From contig JAJQGT010000009.1 of NCBI GenBank assembly GCA_021201135.1, positions 174,715 to 238,714 of the forward strand: 64,000 bases of DNA, in the 5' to 3' direction. Every line of letters begins with the position of its first letter. The first letter of the stretch is position 1. This document shows positions 57,101-64,000 of the stretch, one piece after another. The notes beneath the pieces are model-generated. The model ran no database searches. It was not told the origin of the DNA and saw only the letters and a program-made list of their open reading frames with translations. Source of the DNA: Oscillospiraceae bacterium (GTDB lineage: Bacteria > Bacillota > Clostridia > Oscillospirales > Ruminococcaceae). The position numbers and the translations under genes were made by a program.

Positions 57101-59871
57101 GACGTGCCGTCTACCTGATAATCATAAAGAATCTTGCCTGCAATGTTTGCACCTGTCTCATTATAGGTGATTGTCCATGTGATAGTGTCAGTGTTAGCAT
57201 CATAATCACCTGTCTTGGTGACAGAGGAGCTTATGGCGTTCTTGGTTACAGTAGAATCGTCTTTAATCTCACCGGCATCGGTCGTGCTCTTTGCCGTTGC
57301 GGAGTTGGAGATGGATGTGTTATAATCGCCGCTTTCGGGCGCATCGAAGTAAACTGTGTAGGTTACTACATAGCAGTCACCGTTTGTATAGGTGCTGGTG
57401 TTTCCGGTTGTGCCCTTGAGAGCATCAAGAGTGATATCCAAATCACTGGTGCTCGAGGCACTGTTATCGGTATAGCTTGCTGTGCTTCCATTGGTATAAT
57501 AGCTGTCGCTGTAGTAGTCGGTATAGTATGTAACACTGTCGATAGAAATTGACTCCACCGAAAGGGTACCGTAATTCGAGTTATTATTTACAAACGAGAT
57601 TACGTCGGCAAGATTAACAGAATTCTGCGTGCCGGACTTCGATGATATAATGACTGTATAAGTGATGCTCTTGGAAGATGTGCTGTATCCCGAAGAAGAG
57701 GTCTTGGTAACTGAAATATCGCCATACCAGTTCTCACTGCCGTCGGTATCAACCTTACTGCCGTCAATGGTTATAATAACATCGTTGCCACTGTAGACAT
57801 TGATTTCGGTTGTTTCACCTTTATTTTTATCCTGAAGACTATACAAGCCTTCGAATGTGACATATCCGTCAGCGACGTTGCCGGTTATGCTTGAAACATA
57901 ACTTTCTCTGAAGACTATTACTACCTGCCATACATCGCCTACCTGCTCAAAATGGTAATCGAATGCGGCAACTCCGCTATTGTCATAACCAACATATGTG
58001 CCGTAGGCGAGATTAGTTGGAACAGTTACTCCATCGGGAAGCGTAAGGTAGAAGGTATAGTTATTATCCTTAATCGTTGAAACAGAAAGTCCGGTGAAAT
58101 CGACATAGAAATTGATGTCAAAAGAGCCATCAGTATAGGATGCACTTGTGTATTTCCAAGCAACGCTTGCCGCAACTTCAAGATCATTTGACGTCGCCGT
58201 AAGACCGTTGTTTTCCTCGGCTCCCGTACTCATCAACATAAACGAATAATCCGAGAAGCCATCAGTTGTAAATGTGACGGTTTCGGTGCCGGTTTCCTCG
58301 GAATACTCCGAAACGGCATAGAGGGGCTCGGCGGTTTCGTCGTGGTGGGTGACGCTGACGCTGTCGGAGTTCTCGGCGGCGGTGTAGGTGATGCTCACCT
58401 GAATCTCGGCGGCAGGCTCAATCTCGACGCCGTCATAGTAGAGACCGATGTTGAAGACACGGAAGTCCTCGGTCGGCTCGCCTTCCCAACCGTAGATAGC
58501 GGCGGACTCGGCATATCTCTGCAGATAGGTCTCGCTGTCGCTCGAATATTCATAAGCTACGAGATAGGTTCCCTCGGGGATGAGGGCATCTTCGCCGTAG
58601 GTGACCGTTATTGTGTAATCCTCACCGGCGTATGTGAGAACAGCCGCAGAGCCGACAACCTCGGGCTCGGTGGTCTCGTCGGTGATTTCTTCATCAGTGA
58701 TTTCTTCGTCGGTCTCGCCTTCGAGGTCGACTTCTTCTTCATCGGTAACTTCGTCTTCGTCAGTTTCTTCGTCCATAGTTTCAACCGCATAAGTTACATT
58801 GGCATAGCCGAGGATTACGGGAGCCGCATCGTCAACCGTCTCGCCGTCTTCGGAGATGGTCGTAAGCACGGGAGCGGCGGTCGCAGTCATACTGTAGGTG
58901 ACATAGGCGACGGTGTCGGTGGAGTTGCCATCGGCATCGGTGACGGTGTAGTTGCCCTGAATTGCGGTTACCGTCGAGAATACGTTGTCAACGGACACGA
59001 CAATGGCGGTCTTGTCGGCTCTGCCGTCCAAGTCCGTATCGACAAACACGAGGTCGCCGGCGGACGGGACATAGCTGTCCGCAGACTGATAATAGCCGAG
59101 GTTTGCAAGGTCAACCGTCCATGCGAATGAACCTGCATTGTATGAGAATTCGTCGGCGATGCCGGCATAGTCAAGGCAGAATGCCGCAAAGATGGAATCC
59201 CAGTCGGCATATTCGCTTCCGTACCATGCGCCGTAGCGGGTGTAGCCGTAGTGGGTGATTCCGTCCTCGCCGAGCGAGTAGTTGGCTGTGGATTCGGTGT
59301 AACCGACCTGCGATTCAGCAATCGCGACGATGTCGGTTCTTAGGTTTCCCGTAAGCTCGGGGATGGTTGCCGACCAGATTGTTTCGTCCTCAACGTCGGC
59401 AGTCAGGTCGATAAGGCACTCAACCGTATGGGTGTGCTCCTCAAGCTCACAGATGAGAGTCTTCTCATAGCACTCGTCGGTATGGACATGCGCGTCGGGA
59501 GTCTCCTCCTGACCGCAGATAAGAACCATCTGAGTCTCATAGCAGGACTCGCTGTGGGTGTGTCCTTCATTTTCTTCCAGACCGCAAACAAGCACCTGCT
59601 GTTCTTCGTAGCAGGACTCATCGTGGACATGTCCGGTTTCCTCAAGCTCACATATGAGAGTGTATTCATAACACTCATCCGTGTGGACATGCTCCTCATA
59701 GCCGCAATAGGTCTCGTTTGTCATGGCAACGCCGCTCAATCGGAGCTGCCAATAGACAAGCAAGGTCACTATGACCGCTAAAACAAGCAAAACAGACCCC
59801 AGCATTACCCGTTGACGACGGTCGTGCCTGAATCTGTCTATGTAAGCTAATAATGTGTTTCTCATGCTCAT
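51181..59871 (-). CDS. Giant pilus-associated adhesin (2896 aa), His/Cys repeats, CHAP-like domain, multiple Cna-B/SpaA-like domains, LPSTG anchor
   Basis: Signal/TM N-terminus; HVHTDECYE repeats; CHAP-like segment; LPSTGGQNERIYIFFGMALMVLALLGCAYR. Confidence 0.9.
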   Translation of the reverse strand: MSMRNTLLAYIDRFRHDRRQRVMLGSVLLVLAVIVTLLVYWQLRLSGVAMTNETYCGYEEHVHTDECYEYTLICELEETGHVHDESCYEEQQVLVCGLEENEGHTHSESCYETQMVLICGQEETPDAHVHTDECYEKTLICELEEHTHTVECLIDLTADVEDETIWSATIPELTGNLRTDIVAIAESQVGYTESTANYSLGEDGITHYGYTRYGAWYGSEYADWDSIFAAFCLDYAGIADEFSYNAGSFAWTVDLANLGYYQSADSYVPSAGDLVFVDTDLDGRADKTAIVVSVDNVFSTVTAIQGNYTVTDADGNSTDTVAYVTYSMTATAAPVLTTISEDGETVDDAAPVILGYANVTYAVETMDEETDEDEVTDEEEVDLEGETDEEITDEEITDETTEPEVVGSAAVLTYAGEDYTITVTYGEDALIPEGTYLVAYEYSSDSETYLQRYAESAAIYGWEGEPTEDFRVFNIGLYYDGVEIEPAAEIQVSITYTAAENSDSVSVTHHDETAEPLYAVSEYSEETGTETVTFTTDGFSDYSFMLMSTGAEENNGLTATSNDLEVAASVAWKYTSASYTDGSFDINFYVDFTGLSVSTIKDNNYTFYLTLPDGVTVPTNLAYGTYVGYDNSGVAAFDYHFEQVGDVWQVVIVFRESYVSSITGNVADGYVTFEGLYSLQDKNKGETTEINVYSGNDVIITIDGSKVDTDGSENWYGDISVTKTSSSGYSTSSKSITYTVIISSKSGTQNSVNLADVISFVNNNSNYGTLSVESISIDSVTYYTDYYSDSYYTNGSTASYTDNSASSTSDLDITLDALKGTTGNTSTYTNGDCYVVTYTVYFDAPESGDYNTSISNSATAKSTTDAGEIKDDSTVTKNAISSSVTKTGDYDANTDTITWTITYNETGANIAGKILYDYQVDGTSFADATSGLDINNSGTYEYVYDTNGTDIIGIKFLAVSDSDGDGTLDTNTTTYTIVYTTDVSTYLGYSSYTAHNIVTVDNVTAYGDETVETGGKLSKILSDSASTTKTDGTTTTRDLTWTSTVTIPAGGIKADSYLADYLGTYGKDYSSYTSTDTTDQWFTYSQITTLFSTLSSNGLQIVGSSGTTVLSYGTDFTLYAYDPTVGDWVAYSDITDNGHVYTAYQIFFLKDNGNCSGTVTLTYSTTADISDVENNTVASETYYNSVKIGSLEAYASYTEQNVVYKTDGKNNNADSDATVDEDGELTWIVHLYIQAGSTETYTVVDTLPDGLTFESATLTINYKDATLTDDDNDGNMSAKFSWGIETAVTGTVESNSVSGTDVTVYVEPDHYSELTTSGGYVTITYKATIDGFAKMIADATAGVTIDIGSYNNEVVVYYGTEKYGDDDQRQDVTYTETDSGDKGSDGHDIVDKSGAFSSGDATLRYEVLLNIDGDKLNNGTNLTFTDVIETYYTGYDGIEIELRNSSVAFYKLYKITYDEANDTGTYTDSNGVTQTITSLSSNIYSSSNPTNTVYRYVEDETTPTYSYYYMETTTIAWTYSVDVNGGNYTHTITATIPDETSILVLYWYDMYKPGGNGSWFDVKNNATLTGENTTTKTDEQTTHDQWSEVSTTGGITSGSGITIYKVEPDNYSIAVPGAKFEFYMYDTATSKWVQITQADFMSGTDTVDSTKTASNVSDTTMTSDNYLVTSDSNGSITISSTFTYKDGENTAYAYYDWYQTDTLYYIVEVEAPSGYELLDKEKVYFYWSSDNGTLTYPSDVDQYNTKIYDLKATSLNPTVYVENQPNTSFTLVKVSTTDTSVRLSGATYALYEFHGNADTKAEDGTWTRIGTYVTDKNGEITITYNDAIYDFNHAYKLVEVDSPEGYNIGYNDMETTTFYFYWSSPDTSDYPTVLPSDWANGSTGTSPSEVIDISTQSASVQATNTKTTTTVVVKKLWVNESGASVSGNYKTTVQLYYYILPLDSNGNPIRTIDVSTATQVTITTAEPNEYVNLFSKTTNKEIDSSTPYSWTYGFMGGDISNMTTALSNSDYNDIYLEFVIKGGESPSAVSLILQAWDYSTTIGTVSPTNVELVSVSTAEYYYHLQYSLSAIEAGLYSGYSLNDIGSICLSAASVGDNATLVGVNVCAGADYAVPSETVDKILDDSTSGSTYVGAYYTSDSAASALQESGAVIAVNYSNATTGVVRVGIEFNDGSYTSYNKEVTVTNSSGIIYVAVADLATDSGSNISNADWDDYVQVFTQYESWSSSDKFTGTIESVSILTPSTSSTIATYAIVATTTSCDTYNKGTENLTSDWTTYLTGNDSVRAALTVDGAMIYIEYDCTSVPSQATLGIQYTSNSYGDNESISIVTDYSAGSGTIAIPVSSILSGNYDTDDYNAIFLSVGQNDSGKVTIKSVSVIIPYIAEAGVAPVNSTTVILYNPSTGYTTSLNVGDYKYNYISEYIKEPAYTAGEIISDENGTVFTGYGFLDAIYSDVATTVSITIKDVLIDGSAPSTSDLENLALVIQGDISVDNYSAICTVTPSVEDNNDGSYTLNYSVANILGNLNSKGYATASDACADYNGVALQLEIKGSTFSATISDLRVTGTVSDYYAEEALEGKYYPSTLYSDDVYTLDSKNNWSVAIAGLPLGYTVGDTEYAYFYYFLETADDSETGVDLDNYNLYTTYSQSQGENGGGEIIIVNTLVETTSAKVEKVWVDQSGNVVTDTNKTVQTQDVKVALYYYLVEDTSGTSNGTIGTYTLSQLVGEGANVTSYLYGTETYQLTANNGWTKTIEGLPKYTVVGTTKYLRYYYFVEVSTTLSNVSVSDAVYSQAEGVLNSDTAITITNVVSDDSVGYSLPSTGGQNERIYIFFGMALMVLALLGCAYRNIHRIRFSAASNDTPVRKPAKPGAPSETKLFRRQKKLSKDRNGDSRAGPKS

Positions 59872-59926
59872 CGCACCCTTCCACAGTTGTTGGTACTACT
59901 TTGACGTAATATAATGAACTGCTGTT

Positions 59927-60520
59927 TTAGTTTATAAATGATATCTTCTTGAACGGATAGATTCTTATGAGAACCTTTCCGACTATCTGATCCTTCTCGA
60001 TGCAGCCGATAACGCTGCTACGGGAATCAATCGACGTCGCTCGGTTGTCGCCCATTACAAATACCCTGTTTTCGGGCACCTGATAGGGCAGGTCGATGTC
60101 GCATTCCCCTATTGATTTGTTCGTGACGTACGGCTCATCCAGAAGCTCGCCGTTGACGGTTACGTTGCCTTCCTCATCAATATCTATGACATCTCCGGCA
60201 ACCCCTATGACTCGTTTCAGAAGAAGCTTGTTCTGGTAGTAGAAGCCTATCAGGTCTCCCGTCGAGAGGTTATCCGTTTTGATGAGAAGGATTATGTCGC
60301 TGTCCGAAAGCGTCGGCTCCATACTCGAGCCGGAAACCTGAAGTACCGGAAGGAAGAGCGTCGCCAAGAGTACTGCAATCGCCGCTACGACAGTCAGTGC
60401 ATAGACGGTCGTCCGGAGCGTTATTATGAATCTTCTTCGGTATTTGAGACGCTTGCGCTCCGCTTTGACATCATCCTCGGTCGGCAAAACAAGAGCACGA
60501 TTCTTTTTATCTTTCAACAA
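59927..60520 (-). CDS. lepB: Signal peptidase I
   Basis: VSGSSMEPTL, LLKRVIGVAGDVI, VFVMGDNRATSIDSR. Confidence 0.95.
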   Translation of the reverse strand: MLKDKKNRALVLPTEDDVKAERKRLKYRRRFIITLRTTVYALTVVAAIAVLLATLFLPVLQVSGSSMEPTLSDSDIILLIKTDNLSTGDLIGFYYQNKLLLKRVIGVAGDVIDIDEEGNVTVNGELLDEPYVTNKSIGECDIDLPYQVPENRVFVMGDNRATSIDSRSSVIGCIEKDQIVGKVLIRIYPFKKISFIN

Positions 60521-60535
60521 TGCAAGCTCTCCTTA

Positions 60536-61114
60536 TTAAATAATGCCGTCAAAGCTGATGCCGTTGATGCTGATAGTCTCAGCTTCCGTATCGTCGGAGC
60601 TGTCGGTGTCGACACTGTCGGCATTGCCTGTGTCGTCGGAGCCGGCAAGAGAGGCATATTCGCTGTCAACCATTCGGACAAGCTCGAGAGCGCTGTCCAC
60701 TTCGCGTCTGGCTTCGGCAAGAATTTCGTCCGCCTGACGGTTAGCCTCGGCGACAATCTCCTCGGCGCGATGCTGTGCAAGCTGAACGTCGACGTTACCG
60801 TCGACATCGATGCCGCCGTCGACGTCGATGCCGCTGTCAAGCTCCTTGCCGCTGGCGGTAACGCGAATCGCCATCAAGTACTGTTCAAGAGCCTTCTGGG
60901 CTTCGGTGAAGATGTCGTTGAGACTCTGCGAAGCGTCGGCAACAGTTCCGAAGTGACTGATAACCTGCTCGTTTTCGTCGATTCTCCTCTGAAGCTTTTC
61001 GTTCTCCTCTTTGAGAGTTTTCTCGCTCTGCTGGAGAGCATAAATTATTTCAACAAGCTCCTCGCGACTGAGCTTTTTTAGTTTTACACCGGTTTCTTTT
61101 TGCTTGAACAAGCC
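60536..61114 (-). CDS. Coiled-coil protein (DivIVA-like) at head of pilus operon
   Basis: Heptad-rich VEIIYALQQSEKTLKEENEKLQRRIDENEQ; co-directional with lepB and pilin genes; likely start MGLFKQKE. Confidence 0.65.
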   Translation of the reverse strand, partial: GLFKQKETGVKLKKLSREELVEIIYALQQSEKTLKEENEKLQRRIDENEQVISHFGTVADASQSLNDIFTEAQKALEQYLMAIRVTASGKELDSGIDVDGGIDVDGNVDVQLAQHRAEEIVAEANRQADEILAEARREVDSALELVRMVDSEYASLAGSDDTGNADSVDTDSSDDTEAETISINGISFDGII

Positions 61115-61872
61115 CATCTCTATCGTCACCAGTTTTCAGATAAATGCGTCGCAGGCGGTGCGCCGATTTTTTCAACGCACTGTCACCCCGTTACACTATT
61201 ATAACACCGTAGATATGAAAAATCAACAACTTTTTTCTGGGTTCAAACTAAAAATTTGGAGTTAGCGACGAGTAACATACACAACGCCGCAAATTTGTCG
61301 ATTTCTATCCATTAAATCTATAATTTTGACGCACATCTCAGCAAATATAACAATTTGCCGCAGAATGTCGCTTTGAGTTTCTTTAATAGTACCACATTTT
61401 TGCCCATCAATGCAAGATGTAATAATTTCTAAAGATACGCCACCTCACCCCGCTATTTTGTGCAATTTTTATATGAGTGTGAATTTTGAAATAATATTTT
61501 TGGAGAGAAAAATGCCCCGCCGAGGTGGCGGGGTGGTTATGCGGTGTTTTGTTGGATTGGGGGATTATTCCCACTCTCTCCCACCATAGTTTTGCTAAAC
61601 GTATTTGTTTAGCATAAATGTGAGAAATAGCTTTCTTTTTCGGGTATTCTTGGATAGGGCAGAATTTTTCAGATTTTCTGTTGCCGGGGTGTTGGCAAGC
61701 AATTTTATGACAGCGAGGGCTTCTTTGATTATCTCTTCTCATAAGCATTCCACTGAAAATGCCCCCGCCAGAATGAAAGAATCGGAGAAGCTTCGGAATG
61801 CTATAGAGGCAAGTGAAATAGCAAGAGGCAGTTTCCGCTTTGAGATAATATACCTTTTCAAATTTCATATCA

Positions 61873-62900
61873 TCAGTGTGAATATTGCAGCCATGAAAAA
61901 GCTTTTTTCTTTTCAAATACATTTATGACAATAGTCAAAATACAGCACGAAATCAATGTAGCCACAAACACAATTGCCATCATCTCCACATCAAAAACAT
62001 GGCGTATAATAAAATAATATACAGCATAAAAAGCTGTATGCGTGCAATATGTAATCGTTGAAAAAGATCGCAACCACTCGGCATGGCGAATCCTTATATT
62101 ACAATTCTTCACACATAAAAACGTTGGGATTACAACCGGTGTCAGCAGGAAATAGACATCGTTTGCGTATGAACAATCCAATCTGTATATGAGTGCCTGT
62201 TCGGCATAAAGTGCTACTAAACCAATTATTATGAATACCGGTAGTGCTTTTATCTCGACTGCGTTACTCTCTTTTTCTTTCTCCGCGATGTACTTACCAA
62301 GAGTAAGCCACCACAAACCAGTCAAAAAACTGTTATAAATAGTTTCCGGGTACAAGGAAACTATCTGTACGAAAAATCCATCCTCCGCAAAAAGTCCCCC
62401 ATAATTACTTGCAAGGCAACAAACAATCTGGATAAGTCCAGTTATACACAACAGCACTTTCGTTGAGAGTTTCTTACTTAGGAAATATATAATCAGCACT
62501 CCTTCAACAAGAGCCATCAAGTACCATGAAGCTCTGAAAGTTGAACCAAATACGAATCCTTTTACAATCTGCAAGATTCCGTAAAGCATTGACTGTGTAA
62601 AACATTGCTTCTGGTATAATGTAATTGGTAGTAATACTATAAACCAAAACAAATATAGTTGCATATCCCGCTTTATAAATCGAATCACCCGCTCTTTGTC
62701 ATGCTCAGGATCACCATTCAACTTGACAAAGAAGAAATAGCCGCTGATTACAAAAAACAGAGGCACTGCTATCCTTACAACAGGATAAATGCAATTTTTG
62801 AGTACCCTCCGAACGGATTCACATGTATAAGGACAACAAACAAGGATAATACTGCCTTAAGTAAGTCTATTGAGTCGTAGTTATTGTGCGCTGTCTCCAT
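61873..62900 (-). pseudogene. Acyltransferase 3 family membrane protein, frame disruption near 62779
   Basis: ORF 61873..62766 (MPLFFVISGYFFFVKL...) preceded in another frame by METAHNNYDSIDLLKAVLSLFVVLIHVNPFGGYSKIAFIL. Confidence 0.7.
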
Positions 62901-62934
62901 ATTCTTTCCTCCATACTATTAAGTTGTGAGCAAA

Positions 62935-63456
62935 CTATTTTCTCCACACCATCTTATCCACAATCCGTGTATAACTCTGGATAATCTTAACAACCTTAGT
63001 GCTTACATTTTCCTCGATATAATCCGGTACAGGGATTCCATAATCGCCGTTATTATTCATTTCTACCGCCGTATCTACTGCTTGAAGTAAGCTGACCGTG
63101 TCAATTCCCGCAAGAATAAAGCACGCCTTATCTAACGTTTCCGGTCGCTCAGTACTCGTGCGGATACACACAGCTGGGAATGGATGTCCAACCGATGTGA
63201 AAAAGCTGCTCTCCTCCGGCAAAGTGCCGGAATCAGAAACTACGGCAAAAGTATTCATCTGCAGACAGTTATAATCGTGGAAACCGAGTGGTTCATGCTG
63301 AATAACCCTCTCATCTAATTGGAATCCTGACGTTTCAAGCCTCTTCTTGCTTCTTGGATGGCAGGAATACAGAATCGGCATATCATACTTCTCTGCCATT
63401 TTGTAATGGCTGTGAAAAGACTGAGGAAGTTCCTCTCTGTGTCGATGTTCTCTTCC
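62935..63456 (-). pseudogene. UDP-N-acetylglucosamine 2-epimerase (WecB-like), C-terminal fragment with frame disruption
   Basis: KMAEKYDMPILYSCHPRSKKRLE...VSDSGTLPEESSFF; upstream EENIDTERNFLSLFTAI lies in a different frame; N-terminal half absent. Confidence 0.75.
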
Positions 63457-63674
63457 CAATCTAACAGTTCCACATAACCACTGATAGCGGTTAATGGCGT
63501 CCCCGATCATGTGATATATTCGGCGGTTTTCAACTCCTGATTGTCAACAGTAGCAAACGTGGGAGACGTGATCAGGAGTATCACGAGAGACGCATGAAAG
63601 AGTTTGATTAAACATGTTAGGCGGCGGAGATGCATTTTCTGCCGCCACTCTTCTATACCAGAAAGGCGGTGCAT

Positions 63675-63815
63675 ATGAAAAATCTCAGTATAGACATTGA
63701 AACCTACTCCAGTGAGCCCTTGCAGAAGTGTGGTGTATATCGTTATGCGGAATCGCCGGATTTTGAAATATTGCTCTTTGGATATTCAGTAGACGGTGGT
63801 GAGGTCTTTAGTTAA
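63675..63815 (+). pseudogene. N-terminal fragment of phage/ICE-type DNA polymerase (3'-5' exonuclease start)
   Basis: MKNLSIDIETYSSEPLQKCGVYRYAESPDFEILLFGYSVDGGEVFS then stop. Confidence 0.65.
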
Positions 63816-64000
63816 AAAGTATCAGGCTATGAAGAGCGGTGGTCCCACTGTACGAACGATGTTGAGACACCCACGGAAGAGACTTTGACCACTGAGACCT
63901 TGACAGCAACCGTATCCACAGTCACCGAGAAGAAAGCAACCGAGTCTGCAAAGGCATACGACAAGTCTCTTGCCGGAACTTACGTTGTAACCGGAAACCT
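63816..64000 (+). pseudogene. Endolysin/cell-wall hydrolase C-terminal-like fragment running off window end
   Basis: In-frame after TAA: KVSGYEERWSHCTNDVETPTEETLTTETLTATVSTVTEKKATESAKAYDKSLAGTYVVTGN-; no obvious own start. Confidence 0.45.

Noticed and set aside
58342-59130. 262-aa + strand ORF (GVGDAHLNLGGR...)
   Set aside because: Antisense shadow of the acidic adhesin coding sequence

Overview
The window is a chromosomal segment from a Clostridia-type (Firmicutes) bacterium. Evidence: endospore-germination gerA-like genes, the ffs-dnaX-ybaB-recR cluster, ireB, class A RNase P RNA, rubredoxin/flavodiiron genes, and a sortase-assembled pilus. Most of 1-41 kb is housekeeping: nrdR, fprA, tadA, dnaX, recR, pheST, tgt, rnpB, pulA, pepV, a CsoR-type regulator with a P-type ATPase, rpiB, tsaB/tsaE, dCMP deaminase and rsmE. 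The rest is more accessory: a Phd/PIN toxin-antitoxin pair, two paralogous sigma factor/DUF4179 pairs, a pilus operon with a 2896-aa adhesin, and a scrambled right edge with polysaccharide and phage-like gene fragments. The strongest unlabelled signals are: (1) a compact type I toxin-antitoxin-like locus at 25.54-25.86 kb with two converging near-consensus promoters, a 29-aa hydrophobic peptide and matching 5' ends on both RNAs; (2) an orphan promoter-hairpins-terminator ncRNA at about 42.2-42.38 kb; (3) a palindromic intergenic repeat family (3 full copies and one half copy) with compensatory hairpin changes; (4) two sigma/DUF4179 modules each preceded by the same perfect 14-bp palindrome, which matches the cre consensus; (5) a giant pilus adhesin with an N-terminal His/Cys repeat array and a CHAP-like domain that appears to have lost its catalytic Cys and His; (6) a Cys/Asp-rich membrane-anchored protein; (7) single-base frame disruptions in gerAA, rsmE and an acyltransferase gene, plus a patchwork of gene fragments at the right edge. 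No CRISPR array and no convincing tRNA were seen. All calls come from reading the sequence only; no database search was run.
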